64,000 nucleotides of DNA from Enhydrobacter aerosaccus (GTDB lineage Bacteria; Pseudomonadota; Alphaproteobacteria; Reyranellales; Reyranellaceae): assembly GCF_900167455.1 (NCBI RefSeq), contig NZ_FUWJ01000018.1, positions 17,397 to 81,396 on the forward strand. Direction: 5' to 3'. How positions within the stretch are numbered: position 1 is the stretch's first letter; each line of letters opens with the position of its first letter. Below the pieces are notes generated by a model. That model worked only from the letters and a program-made list of their open reading frames with translations, did not search any database and was not told the DNA's origin. A program made the position numbers and the translations under genes. Of the stretch, positions 41,979-51,156 are shown piece after piece.

Positions 41979-43072
41979 AAGTCGACGGCACCCCCTACCG
42001 CACCATCTGGCTCGGTGCCGACGGCCGCACCGTGCAGGCCATCGACCAGACCCTGCTGCCGCATCGTTTCGTCGTCCGCGACTTCAGGACGGTCGAGGAT
42101 GCCGAGCGCGCCATCCGCACCATGGTGGTGCGCGGCGCTCCCTTGATCGGCGCCGCCGCCGCCTACGGCATGGCGCTGGCGATGGCGACCGACCCGTCCG
42201 ACGCCATGCTGGCGCGCGCCCATGCGCTGCTGCTCGCCTCGCGCCCGACCGCCGTCAACCTGCGCTGGGCACTCGACGACCTGCGGGCCTTGCTGGCGCC
42301 GCTACCCAGCGCGGCAAGGCGTGAAGCGGCCTACCGCCGCGCTGCCGAGATCTGCGACGAGGATGCCGAGATCTGCCGCCGCATCGGCGAACATGGGCTG
42401 GGCGAGATCCGTCGCCTCAAGCCGCGCCAGGGCGAGCGGCTGAACGCCCTCACCCATTGCAATGCCGGCTGGCTCGCCACGGTCGACTGGGGCACTGCCC
42501 TGGCGCCGATCTACCAGGCGCACGATGCCGGCATCCCGATCCATGTCTGGGTCGACGAAACCCGGCCGCGCAACCAGGGCGCCAGCCTGACGGCCTGGGA
42601 GCTCGGCAAGCACGGCGTGCCGCATACCGTCATCGCAGACAATGCCGGCGGCCATCTCATGCAGCACGGCAAGGTCGACTTCTGCATCGTCGGCACCGAC
42701 CGCACGACGCGGCGCGGCGATGTCTGCAACAAGATCGGCACCTACCTCAAGGCGTTGGCTGCGCGCGACAACGGCGTGCCGTTCTATGTCGGACTGCCCT
42801 ATCCGACCATCGACTGGACGATCGAGGACGGCCATCGCGAGATCCCGATCGAGGAACGCCACGCCGCCGAGCTGTCGCGCATCTCCGGCCGCACCGAAAG
42901 CGGAGAGGTCGTGGCGGTCGATGTGCTGCCCGAGGGCAGCCCCGCCGCCAATCCGGCCTTCGACGTGACGCCGGCGCGGCTGGTCACGGCCCTCATCACC
43001 GAGCGCGGCGTCTGCCCGGCCAGCGAGGCCGGGTTGCTGTCGCTCTACCCCGAACAGGCTCGGGCGGCGTGA
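41975..43072 (+). CDS. mtnA: S-methyl-5-thioribose-1-phosphate isomerase
   Basis: The 365-residue eIF2B-related isomerase has VVRGAPLIGAAAAYG, THCNAGWLAT with Cys162, DETRPRNQGASLTAWEL, DNAGGHLM and VGTDRTTRRGD with Asp242. Cys162 and Asp242 correspond to the catalytic Cys160 and Asp240 of Bacillus MtnA as I recall them. It turns methylthioribose-1-phosphate into methylthioribulose-1-phosphate. Start is GTG 41975. The next pathway steps (mtnB, mtnC, mtnD) are not in this window, so they must be elsewhere or replaced by a shunt. Confidence 0.96.
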   Translation: MKVDGTPYRTIWLGADGRTVQAIDQTLLPHRFVVRDFRTVEDAERAIRTMVVRGAPLIGAAAAYGMALAMATDPSDAMLARAHALLLASRPTAVNLRWALDDLRALLAPLPSAARREAAYRRAAEICDEDAEICRRIGEHGLGEIRRLKPRQGERLNALTHCNAGWLATVDWGTALAPIYQAHDAGIPIHVWVDETRPRNQGASLTAWELGKHGVPHTVIADNAGGHLMQHGKVDFCIVGTDRTTRRGDVCNKIGTYLKALAARDNGVPFYVGLPYPTIDWTIEDGHREIPIEERHAAELSRISGRTESGEVVAVDVLPEGSPAANPAFDVTPARLVTALITERGVCPASEAGLLSLYPEQARAA

Positions 43073-43079
43073 CTAGCCG

Positions 43080-44291
43080 ATGATCCGCGCCCTCGGTGGC
43101 GCCACCATCTTCGCGCCCGTCGGCCGCGCCACTCTCGGGCTCGGCGTCACCCAGATCATCGGCTGGGGCACCACATTCCTGCTGCCCTCGGTCCTCGGCC
43201 GCCACATCCAGGACGAGCTCGGCATGCCGACCGAGCTGGTCTTCGCCGGCATCACGGTGATGTTCGCCGTCGGCGCGCTATTGTCGCCGCGCATCGGGCG
43301 CATGATGGATCGCACGGGCCCCCGGTTGGTCATGGCGTGCGGATCGGTGCTCTATGCGCTGTCGCTGCTCTTGCTTGCCCTCAGCCAAGGGCCGGTGGTC
43401 TATCTTTGCGCCTGGGCCGGCATGGGCGTCGCCTCGACGCTGGCGCTGAACACGCCGTCCAGCATCGCGCTGGCCCAGGTCGCCGGGCCGCGCGCGCGAC
43501 AGGCGATCGCCGTGCTGGCGATCATCGGCGGCTTCGCCTCGACCGTGTTCTGGCCGTTGAGCGGCGCGCTCGACCTGATGGTCGGCTGGCGCGGGACCAC
43601 CCTCATCTATGCCGCGGTCCATCTGCTGGTCTGTGCGCCGATCCACTTCCTCGTCCTGCCCCGCTCGGCGCCTCCACAGACGGCGAAGACAGCCGCGCCG
43701 ACGGCGAGCGGCGGCGTGCCTCCAGAAGAGCGGACGCGCATCTACCGGCTGCTCAACATCACGCTCTCCTTCGGCGCCTTCGTCTTCACGGGATTCATCA
43801 TCCATCTGATCGAGGTGCTGCGGGACCTCGGCCATCCGCCTGCCTCGGCGCTGTTCCTGGCCTCGCTGGTCGGACCGTCCCAGGTCGGCATCCGCATCGT
43901 CGAGCTCGCCTTCGGCCATCGCTACTCGTTCATGATGTCGGCCGTGTTCGGCTCCGCGGCATTGCCGTTCGGCCTCGCGCTGATGCTGATCGACGGCAGC
44001 AACTGGGCCATCGCCGTCGTGTGCGTGGTGGCCTATGGCATGGCCAACGGGCTCAAGGCCGTCCAGCGCGCCACCCTGCCGCTGGCCTTGTTCGGCCGCG
44101 GCCAGTTCGGCTCCTACATGGGTCGGCTCGCCCTGACGCAGGGCATCATGTCGGCGAGCGCGCCGACGGTGCTCGCCGCGGTGCTGGACCGCTTCGGCGC
44201 TGCTGGCGCGCTCTGGCTCTGCTTTGCCTTTGGCACCATCTCCCTGATCGCCATGATCCTGCTGGCTCGGCGCAGCCGCGCCATCCGCTGA
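43080..44291 (+). CDS. Major facilitator superfamily transporter
   Basis: The 403-residue protein has about 12 membrane helices in two halves, with the MFS loop 2-3 signature SPRIGRMMDRTGPRLVMACGS (the GxxxDrxGpR core) and a cytoplasmic loop at about 195-220 (APPQTAKTAAPTASGG). The family resembles monocarboxylate/oxalate-type permeases in its GWGTTFLLPSVL start. It begins 7 bases after mtnA and is likely in the same transcript, so it could move a sulfur compound or keto acid of this pathway; that is inferred. Confidence 0.9.
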   Translation: MIRALGGATIFAPVGRATLGLGVTQIIGWGTTFLLPSVLGRHIQDELGMPTELVFAGITVMFAVGALLSPRIGRMMDRTGPRLVMACGSVLYALSLLLLALSQGPVVYLCAWAGMGVASTLALNTPSSIALAQVAGPRARQAIAVLAIIGGFASTVFWPLSGALDLMVGWRGTTLIYAAVHLLVCAPIHFLVLPRSAPPQTAKTAAPTASGGVPPEERTRIYRLLNITLSFGAFVFTGFIIHLIEVLRDLGHPPASALFLASLVGPSQVGIRIVELAFGHRYSFMMSAVFGSAALPFGLALMLIDGSNWAIAVVCVVAYGMANGLKAVQRATLPLALFGRGQFGSYMGRLALTQGIMSASAPTVLAAVLDRFGAAGALWLCFAFGTISLIAMILLARRSRAIR

Positions 44292-44296
44292 CGCGG

Positions 44297-45172
44297 CTAA
44301 CAGACGAAGCGATAGGCGTCGCCTTCGCGGATGATTCGGCCGGCCGTTGGCCCCGCGAAGTGAGTGCCGATCACCAGCGTCGGCGTATCGGCGAACTGGC
44401 GCAGGAAGGACTGGCGGGTGCCGCGCGACTCGTCCTGATCGCTGTCGAAGCCCGACGACCAGTCCGGCCGCGCCATCTGGCAGGGATGGTGCATCAGGTC
44501 GCCGGTGATGACCGCCCGCGCGCCCTGGGATTCGATCACCACACTGACATGGCCTGGCGTATGGCCCGGGGTCGGCAGCAATCGGATTTCCGGCGCAAGC
44601 TGAGCGTCCATGGCGACAAAGGTAGCCAATCCCGCCTCGACGATGGGCTGGATCGAATCGGCGAAGATGGCGCCGTCATGGGAACGGACGCTCCGGTCGC
44701 GCGCCTCGCGTTCGGTCTCGTCGAATTCGCGTCGGCCGAAATAGTATCGCGCCTTGGGGAAGGTCGGCACCCAGCGCCCGTCGATCAGCATCGTGTTCCA
44801 ACCGACATGATCGACATGAAGATGCGTGCACAGCACGCCCTGGACACTGTCGCGCATCCAACCGGCCGCGTCGAGATCCTGCAGGAAGCGCGTCTGCAGA
44901 CGATCGAACAGGGTGCCGTTGCGCGGCTTGTCATTGCCAATGCAGGTGTCGACGACGAGGCGCATCGTCGGCGTCTGCACCAGCAACGCATGCACGCTGA
45001 TCCTGAGATGACCTTCCGCTGTTGCGAATTGCGGGACCAGCCAGTCGATCGCGCGGACGGCCTCGGGATGGGCGTCGGGCAGCATGGAACCGGGCGGTCC
45101 GCCGGCCGGCATGGCGGTCTCGATCTCGACCAATTTGGTGATGCTGACGTCGCCGACTTTCCAGACAAGCAT
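44297..45172 (-). CDS. Metallo-beta-lactamase fold hydrolase
   Basis: The 291-residue protein has the THLHVDHVGW metal motif (HxHxDH), downstream LLPTPGHTPGHVSV (third metal His), ITGDLMHHPCQM (bridging Asp) and IGTHFAGPTAGRI (last metal His). It is a class of MBL-fold enzymes including quorum-quenching lactonases and uncharacterised esterases. ATG 45172 gives the normal N-terminus (MLVWKVGDVSITKL). It ends 5 bases from the convergent MFS gene and diverges from the Crp gene with 70 bases between the starts. Substrate unknown. Confidence 0.9.
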   Translation of the reverse strand: MLVWKVGDVSITKLVEIETAMPAGGPPGSMLPDAHPEAVRAIDWLVPQFATAEGHLRISVHALLVQTPTMRLVVDTCIGNDKPRNGTLFDRLQTRFLQDLDAAGWMRDSVQGVLCTHLHVDHVGWNTMLIDGRWVPTFPKARYYFGRREFDETEREARDRSVRSHDGAIFADSIQPIVEAGLATFVAMDAQLAPEIRLLPTPGHTPGHVSVVIESQGARAVITGDLMHHPCQMARPDWSSGFDSDQDESRGTRQSFLRQFADTPTLVIGTHFAGPTAGRIIREGDAYRFVC

Positions 45173-45242
45173 TGCGGTTACTCCACTGAGGGTCACGGCG
45201 ACCCTATGGCGGCGGCGGCACAGCGACATTATCTTTGGTTAA

Positions 45243-45854
45243 GTGAACCAGATTTACGACCGCCGCCTCGATCTGATCGAGATCCTGGAAAACCGTGCCG
45301 GCCATCCCCTCCCGCACGCCGCGATACTGCGCGCCCGGCTCGTGCATCGCTCCTGGAGGCGCGGCGAGGCGCTGTTCCACGCCGGCGAGCGCGTCGGCTA
45401 CATCGCGCTCATCCGCCACGGCGTGGTGAAGTTCAGCTACCAGTCCGAGGACGGTACCGAGCGCGTGCGGGATTTCCTCTCCGAGGGACAGGTCGCCGCC
45501 TGCATCGGCGTCCTGGGTGACGAAGAGCCCGTGGCCTACGATGGCATTGCGTGCCAGGACACGGAGGCGGAACTGCTCGACGTCGAGTTGCTACGGGGTC
45601 TCGTCCAGTCCGAGCCTGACTGGGCGCACTGCCTCAGCCTGCTCCTCCACGACAAGGCCCGTCATCTCACCGGCCGCGAGCGCAGCCTTCTCACCCTGAC
45701 GCCGCCGGAGCGGCTGGCCCACGCCCTCGCCGAGCGGCCGTGGCTCTCGGAGCGCGTCACGCAACAGGATCTCGCCGCCTATATCGGCATCACGCCGGTA
45801 TCGCTGTCGCGGCTCAAGGCCCGGGAACGACAGCGTCTGCCTGCCGCGACGTGA
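45243..45854 (+). CDS. Crp/Fnr-family transcriptional regulator
   Basis: The 203-residue protein has a cyclic-nucleotide-binding-like beta-barrel (about 33-125, with GEALFHAGERVGYIALIRHGVVKFSY) and a C-terminal HTH (TQQDLAAYIGITPVSLSRLKAR). It lacks an Fnr-type N-terminal Cys cluster, so an iron-sulfur oxygen sensor is unlikely. The start is GTG 45243; no ATG with a better site is near. It diverges from the MBL hydrolase gene, its most likely target. Confidence 0.88.
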   Translation: MNQIYDRRLDLIEILENRAGHPLPHAAILRARLVHRSWRRGEALFHAGERVGYIALIRHGVVKFSYQSEDGTERVRDFLSEGQVAACIGVLGDEEPVAYDGIACQDTEAELLDVELLRGLVQSEPDWAHCLSLLLHDKARHLTGRERSLLTLTPPERLAHALAERPWLSERVTQQDLAAYIGITPVSLSRLKARERQRLPAAT

Positions 45855-45864
45855 TTGCCGGCCT

Positions 45865-46974
45865 TCACTGCGCCGCGATCCAGCGGCCAATGCCGGGCCA
45901 ATGGTCCTTCAGCGTATGCGATCCCATGAACAGGCCGATATGCCCACCAGGCACGGTCTGCTGCACAATCCTGTCGGCCGGCGTGCCGATGTAGCGGGCG
46001 GCATTGAGAACCTGCTCGGGTGTGGTGATGTCGTCCGCGGCGCCCGCCAGCAGATAAGTCGGGCAGGTGATCGCCCGCAGGTCGAGACGCCGACCAAGTC
46101 CGACGAACTGGCCCTTGGCCAGTTGGTTCTCCTTGAAGAGCTGCCGGATGGCCTGCAGATACCAACGGCCCGGCAGGTCGATCGGGTTCTCGTACCAGCT
46201 GTTGAAGGTCTCCTCCTTGGCAACATAGGCCGGATCGTCGATATGCTCGTAGAGATCGACGTGATCCTGGATGTAGTGCTGGCCGGGATGCATGTTCTTC
46301 CAGCCCTGCAGCATGAATTTGCCCTTCATCAGCCCGCCGCCCATCGCCACCAGTTGCTCGTAGAACGACAGCGGGGAACGGTGCGCCATGGTCTTGATCG
46401 GGCCATCGCCGGCATCCGTATCGATGGGCGCGCCGGCGAGAACCAGGGAATTCACCTTGTCCGGGAAGCGGGCCGCGACCATCGCGGATAGCCATCCGCC
46501 CTGGCACAGGCCGACAAGATTGACGCGGCCGCCCAGGTCGTCGATCACCACCACCATGTCGGCCAGATAGTTGTCGATCTCGAGGTCCTTCATGTCGTCG
46601 GTCGCCGACTTCCAGTCGGTCAGCAGCACCCGCCCCACGCCACTGGCCAGCAACGTCTCCACCAGGCTCTGCCCCTTGTGGTAGTCGGCGATCATCGCGG
46701 AGTGACCGGCATAGGGCGCATCGACCAGCGTCGGCAGGCCGCCCCGCCCGCCATAGTCGCGCAGCGTCATGGTCCGGAGATCGAGTCGCACCTGGTTCGC
46801 GGTCGCCAATGCGGGCCGCAATCGGTCGTGGATCTTGATCTCTTCCTCGATGAACTTGACGTTGCGGGCATAGAGGTCAGCGCCCTGCTCGGCCAGGCTT
46901 GCCGCAAGAGCCATGGGCCAGAAGGCCGGAACGCTCAGGTTCGGGGATTTTGGGGAAAGAACGCTTTCAGCCAT
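45865..46974 (-). CDS. PHA synthase-like alpha/beta hydrolase (class III PhaC/PhaE-related, Cys nucleophile)
   Basis: The 369-residue protein has the polyhydroxyalkanoate synthase box GLCQGG with Cys157 in place of the usual lipase Ser, plus RVLLTDWKSATDDMKDLEIDNYLADMV and a PGGHIGLFMGSHTLKDHWPG end with the catalytic His. Asp is in AGAADDITTPEQV. PhaC-type enzymes join hydroxyacyl-CoA; shorter relatives like this one are also labelled depolymerase-like or intracellular hydrolases. No other PHA genes are nearby. ATG 46974 precedes a normal N-terminus. Confidence 0.82.
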   Translation of the reverse strand: MAESVLSPKSPNLSVPAFWPMALAASLAEQGADLYARNVKFIEEEIKIHDRLRPALATANQVRLDLRTMTLRDYGGRGGLPTLVDAPYAGHSAMIADYHKGQSLVETLLASGVGRVLLTDWKSATDDMKDLEIDNYLADMVVVIDDLGGRVNLVGLCQGGWLSAMVAARFPDKVNSLVLAGAPIDTDAGDGPIKTMAHRSPLSFYEQLVAMGGGLMKGKFMLQGWKNMHPGQHYIQDHVDLYEHIDDPAYVAKEETFNSWYENPIDLPGRWYLQAIRQLFKENQLAKGQFVGLGRRLDLRAITCPTYLLAGAADDITTPEQVLNAARYIGTPADRIVQQTVPGGHIGLFMGSHTLKDHWPGIGRWIAAQ

Positions 46975-47055
46975 TGCTGAACCTCACGCGGTGATCGAAC
47001 CGATAATGAACTCGCAGCCGAGCGTCCTCCCTGGACGGCGTCGAACGCCGGTGCC

Positions 47056-47505
47056 TCAGGCTGCCTTGACCACTTCTCCATCCGGCGCCACGACCTTGAG
47101 CGTATAGGGAATACCGGCCCGGATGCTCTGCGAGACGGTGCAGAAATCCTCGAACTGCGCCAACGCGCGCTGCAGGTGGGCCAGCGTCTGCGGCGGCGTG
47201 CCGAGCTTCAGGGTCACGTCGACGCCGGTGACGCGCATCCTGTTGTACTCGTTGCGGGCGAGCGAGCACGTCGCGGCGATGGCTACCGGGCCCGGGTCCT
47301 CCTTGAACTTGGCCAGGGCGAAGACAAAGCTAGCCGACAGGCAGCCCGCAACGGCTGTCACTAACGCCTGGACCGGCGACGGCCCTTCACTGCCGCCCAG
47401 GGGCGCTGGTTCGTCCAAGGTCCCGCCCGGCAGGCCAGGACCATAATCCACCAGGAATTTGTAGTTGGCTTGGCGAGTAAGGGTGATCGATACGGCACTG
47501 GTCAT
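47056..47505 (-). CDS. OsmC-family protein
   Basis: The 149-residue protein has the OsmC fold with its two active cysteines, Cys55 in TAVAGCLSASF and Cys122 in FEDFCTVSQSIRAGI. Relatives reduce organic hydroperoxides or peroxides through a Cys pair, or act on other thiol chemistry; this one is of the shorter OsmC class, not clearly Ohr. ATG 47505 opens on SAVSITLTRQANYKFLVD, the usual start strand. It is alone between the PHA-type gene and fumC. Confidence 0.9.
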   Translation of the reverse strand: MTSAVSITLTRQANYKFLVDYGPGLPGGTLDEPAPLGGSEGPSPVQALVTAVAGCLSASFVFALAKFKEDPGPVAIAATCSLARNEYNRMRVTGVDVTLKLGTPPQTLAHLQRALAQFEDFCTVSQSIRAGIPYTLKVVAPDGEVVKAA

Positions 47506-47588
47506 ATAACCAGCTTCGATGCTATCCGCGCATCCTGCCTTGACCGAGGTCAAGGCAGGGTCTGGATCACCGACTTACTCGGCCACGA

Positions 47589-48989
47589 TTACTTGGCCAC
47601 GTAGGGATGAACCATCTTCGCCGGATCGACGATCCGATCGAACTCAGCCTCCGTTACGTAACCCAATTGTAACGCCGCCTGCTTCAGCGTCAGGTCGCGG
47701 TCGCTGGCGTGATGGGCAATCTGTGAGGCCTTGTCGTAGCCGATCACTGGCGCCAGCGCCGTCACCAACATGAGCGAGCGCTCGACATATTCGGCGATCT
47801 TCTTGCGGTTCGGCTGCGTGCCCTCGACCAGGAATTTCTGGAAGTTGGCGCAGCCGTCGGTCATCAGCGTGATCGAGTGCGTGATGTTGTAGATTATCAG
47901 CGGCTTGTAGACGTTCATTTCCAGATAGCCGCCGGCGCCGCCGAAGCCGACCGCCACGTCGTTTGCCATGACCTGAACCGCGACCATGGTCAGGGCCTCG
48001 GCCTGTGTCGGGTTGACCTTGCCGGGCATGATCGACGAACCGGGCTCGTTTTCGGGAATGTGCAGCTCGGCGAAACCGGCGCGCGGACCGCAGGACATCA
48101 GGCGGATGTCGTTGGCGATCTTGTAGAGCGACGAGGCGACCGTGCGGAACGTTCCTGAGAGCTGCACCAGCGCATCGTGCGCCCCCTGCACGGTGAACTT
48201 GTTGAGAGCGGAAACGAAGGGAAGCCCGCTGAGCTTGGCGATTTCCGCGGCGACCGCCTCGGCAAAGCCCGGCGCGGCATTGATGCCGGTACCGACCGCC
48301 GTCCCGCCCAGCGCCAGATGATAGACGCCCTTGAGCGCGTCCTGCAGCCGCTCGAGGTTGTCGGCCAGCATGCCGGCATAGCCCGACCATTCCTGCCCCA
48401 GCGTGATGGGTGTCGCATCCTGCATGTGCGTCCGGCCGATCTTCACGATGTCGGCCCATTCCCTGGACTTGGCATCGATCGCATCGTGCAGCGCCTTGAC
48501 CGACGGGATCAGCCGCCGGGTCGTCTCCATTGCCGCGGCGATGTACATCGCCGACGGGAAGGAATCATTGGACGACTGGGACATGTTGACGTGGTCGTTG
48601 GGATGGACCGGCTTCTTCGATCCCAGCGGTGTGCCGGCGATCTGACAGCAGCGGTTCGAAATGACCTCGTTCACGTTCATGTTGAACTGCGTGCCGCTGC
48701 CGGTCATCCAGACATGAAGCGGGAACATGTCGTGATGCTGACCGGCCAGGATCTCGTCGCACACCTGGACAATCAGCTTGTGAACGTTGTCGTCCAGTCG
48801 CCCCCCGGCGTGGTTGGCATTGGCGGCCGCTTTCTTCAGCAGCGCGTAGGCCGTGATCATCTCTCGAGGGATGAGATCCTTGCCGATGCTGAAATGCTCC
48901 AGCGAGCGCTGGGTCTGCGCGCCCCACAGCTTGTCGGCCGGAACATTGACCTCGCCCAAGCTATCGAATTCCCGCCGTATGTCCGCCAT
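47589..48989 (-). CDS. fumC: Class II fumarate hydratase
   Basis: The 466-residue protein is the normal length for FumC and has its landmarks: DSLGEVNVPADKLWGAQTQRS at the N-terminus, WMTGSGTQFNMNVNEVI, GRTHMQDATPITLGQEW (catalytic His region) and the signature GSSIMPGKVNPTQ with the active-site Ser loop. It interconverts fumarate and malate in the citric acid cycle, as an iron-free, oxidation-resistant enzyme. GGGAAG precedes ATG 48989. Divergent from the ThrE-like gene across 187 bases with no visible element. Confidence 0.97.
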   Translation of the reverse strand: MADIRREFDSLGEVNVPADKLWGAQTQRSLEHFSIGKDLIPREMITAYALLKKAAANANHAGGRLDDNVHKLIVQVCDEILAGQHHDMFPLHVWMTGSGTQFNMNVNEVISNRCCQIAGTPLGSKKPVHPNDHVNMSQSSNDSFPSAMYIAAAMETTRRLIPSVKALHDAIDAKSREWADIVKIGRTHMQDATPITLGQEWSGYAGMLADNLERLQDALKGVYHLALGGTAVGTGINAAPGFAEAVAAEIAKLSGLPFVSALNKFTVQGAHDALVQLSGTFRTVASSLYKIANDIRLMSCGPRAGFAELHIPENEPGSSIMPGKVNPTQAEALTMVAVQVMANDVAVGFGGAGGYLEMNVYKPLIIYNITHSITLMTDGCANFQKFLVEGTQPNRKKIAEYVERSLMLVTALAPVIGYDKASQIAHHASDRDLTLKQAALQLGYVTEAEFDRIVDPAKMVHPYVAK

Positions 48990-49176
48990 CTGATCTTCCC
49001 TGTTGCCGAGTGAACGCCGTATAGACGCTAACAAAGGCGACCATCGCGCGAAAGACCGATAGAGTGTCTTATGTGCCGGGGAGACGAGATGATTCAACGC
49101 AAGCGATTGTGGGCGGAAACCAATAGCAACCCTCGCCGCGACACTCCGATCGACAATCCCCAGCCGCATCGCCGGC

Positions 49177-50457
49177 ATGGCGCCCCCCTGCCATCCTTGT
49201 GACCCCATCTCTCCCGTGAGCACCGATCCGTTTCTCAACGCGTCGCTCGAGGTGATCCTGCGCTTCGGCAGCCTGATGGTCCGTACCGGCGACGCTGGCT
49301 TCCGGATCGTCGCGGCGCTGAAGGCGCTGGCAGCAAAGGTGGGGCTCGACGATCTGGCGGTGAACGTTGCGGTTACGACCATCACCGCCACGGCAACCCG
49401 CAACGGCGAGCACCTCACCCTCGTCCGCGAGGTTGGCCCGCTCGGCATCAATGCTGCCCAGCTCATGGAGCTGGAGCGGCTGGCGCAGGATGACACGCGA
49501 GCCATGCGCCCGGAAGAGATCGACAGCGCCCTGGACCGCATCGAACGTACGGCCCCGCTTCATTCCTGGGTGACCGTCTCGCTGGCGATCGGCCTGACGT
49601 GCGCCTCTTTCTCCTATCTCAATGGCGGCGATCTGCCGGGCACCCTCGCCGCCATTGTCGGCGGTGCCTTTGGCCAGGCACTGCGCATGGCTCTGTCGCG
49701 GCGTCACCTCAACCAGTACATGATGACAGCGATATGCGCCCTTGCCGCGGCGGGCATGTGTCATTTGCTACTGCTGCTGCTCGCAGAAGCGGGCGAGGCC
49801 AGTCACCATGGGATCGGCATTCTTGCCTCCATGCTGTTTCTGGTTCCAGGGTTCCCACTGGTCGCCGGCTTGCTCGACCTGCTGCAGCGGCAAACCGTCG
49901 CCGCGGTGGTCCGGCTCACCTATGGCGCGACCTTGCTTGCCGCCGCAGCGTTCGGCCTTGGCATCGTCGTGGCATTTGCCGGCTACAGCCTGCCCGAGGC
50001 GACCGTCTCCTCGGCGAGCCCCGCGGTCGTGCTGATCCTGCGCGGCGGGGCAAGCTTCATCGGCGGCGTCGGATTCGCCCTGCTTTACAACAGTCCATGG
50101 CGCGTCGCCTGTGCCGTTGGACTTCTGACGCTGGTCGGCAATGAACTGCGCCTGTCGCTTTACGACGCCGGCGTCACTTTGGCTTCGGCAACCTTCGTCG
50201 GCGCCTTCACGGCGGGACTCCTGGCGTCGTTGGCCCGCAGGCTGCTGCGCCAACCCCGCATCGTGCTGAGTGTTCCCAGCATCATCATCATGGTTCCGGG
50301 CAGCTACGCCTTCCAGGCAACGGTTCTGTTCGGACGAGGCGATGTCCAGGCCGGCCTGCAGGCCGCCGTCGTCGTTGCCTTCGTCGTCGGCGCCATGGCC
50401 CTCGGCCTCGCCACCGCGCGCTTCGTGGGCGAACGCCAGTGGCTGTTCGAAACCTGA
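49177..50457 (+). CDS. ThrE-family threonine/serine exporter (fused two-domain form)
   Basis: The 426-residue protein joins the soluble-start ThrE/YjjP part (LRFGSLMVRTGDAGFRIVAALKALAAKVG, then about five membrane helices) with a second membrane domain like YjjB (from about 270). In all about ten helices are expected. ThrE proteins export threonine, serine or small acids. The start may be ATG 49177 or GTG 49216; neither has a clear ribosome site, and MAPPCHPCDPISP before the GTG looks unlike the family. It is 12 bases upstream of the alpha/beta hydrolase gene, likely co-transcribed. Confidence 0.88.
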   Translation: MAPPCHPCDPISPVSTDPFLNASLEVILRFGSLMVRTGDAGFRIVAALKALAAKVGLDDLAVNVAVTTITATATRNGEHLTLVREVGPLGINAAQLMELERLAQDDTRAMRPEEIDSALDRIERTAPLHSWVTVSLAIGLTCASFSYLNGGDLPGTLAAIVGGAFGQALRMALSRRHLNQYMMTAICALAAAGMCHLLLLLLAEAGEASHHGIGILASMLFLVPGFPLVAGLLDLLQRQTVAAVVRLTYGATLLAAAAFGLGIVVAFAGYSLPEATVSSASPAVVLILRGGASFIGGVGFALLYNSPWRVACAVGLLTLVGNELRLSLYDAGVTLASATFVGAFTAGLLASLARRLLRQPRIVLSVPSIIIMVPGSYAFQATVLFGRGDVQAGLQAAVVVAFVVGAMALGLATARFVGERQWLFET

Positions 50458-50469
50458 AGGACCAAGTTA

Positions 50470-51153
50470 GTGCGCGACCTTGTTCTGCTGCCCGGCTTCA
50501 TGTGCGACGCCACTCTGTGGGCCGACATGGTGCCCGATCTCGAGAAGCTCGGCCGCCTCCACTACGGCAACGTCTATCAGGACGACACGCTCGAAGGCAT
50601 GGCCCGACGCGTGCTGGCGGAAGTCCCGGAACATTTCGTACTGATCGGCTTCTCCATGGGCGGCTTCGTCGCCCGCGTGCTGACGCTGGCGGCACCGGAG
50701 CGGGTGCGCGCTGTTGCCTTCGTGGCCAGTTCGGCCCGCGCCTATACCAGGGAAGAGACCGAGCAGCGCAAGCAAGGCTACCTGCCGGGCAACCGGCCCC
50801 CGCGAGCCAATGGCGTCGCCATGGGGTTGCATCCGGATCGCGAACGTGACCCGGTCCTGCTCGGTCGGCTGCGCGACATGCAGCGCCGCCTCGGGCCCGA
50901 GGTCCGAGCCCGGCAGGCGGCCCTGGTGCGGAACGACGGCTATGCCGATCTCGAACGGATCACTTGCCCGGCCTTGGTCGTTGCCTGCCGCCAGGATCGC
51001 CTTCGCACCTTCGCCGAGACCGAGCGCATGGCGCAGCACCTGCCGTACGCCCATTTCGAGGTGATCGAGGACTGCGGGCACATGGCGCCGCTCGAGCGGC
51101 CGCATGAGTTGGCCGCTCTGCTCAGGCGCTGGATCGAGCGCGAAGGCCTTTAG
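50470..51153 (+). CDS. Alpha/beta-fold hydrolase
   Basis: The 227-residue protein has the nucleophile elbow GFSMGG (Ser62), an oxyanion-hole start LVLLPGFMCDATLW, the acid in VVACRQDRLRTFAE and the His in DCGHMAPLERPHEL. This minimal fold occurs in esterases, lactonases and C-C hydrolases; the substrate cannot be told. The start is GTG 50470, with AAGGA about 9 bases upstream. It faces the Hsp20 gene, whose stop is only 3 bases away. Confidence 0.9.
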   Translation: MRDLVLLPGFMCDATLWADMVPDLEKLGRLHYGNVYQDDTLEGMARRVLAEVPEHFVLIGFSMGGFVARVLTLAAPERVRAVAFVASSARAYTREETEQRKQGYLPGNRPPRANGVAMGLHPDRERDPVLLGRLRDMQRRLGPEVRARQAALVRNDGYADLERITCPALVVACRQDRLRTFAETERMAQHLPYAHFEVIEDCGHMAPLERPHELAALLRRWIEREGL

Positions 51154-51156
51154 CCT

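Noticed and set aside
45865..46974. A functional PHA-synthesis locus
   Set aside because: Only one PhaC-like gene is present, without phaA, phaB, phaE, phaR or phasins, so a storage-polymer locus is not supported.
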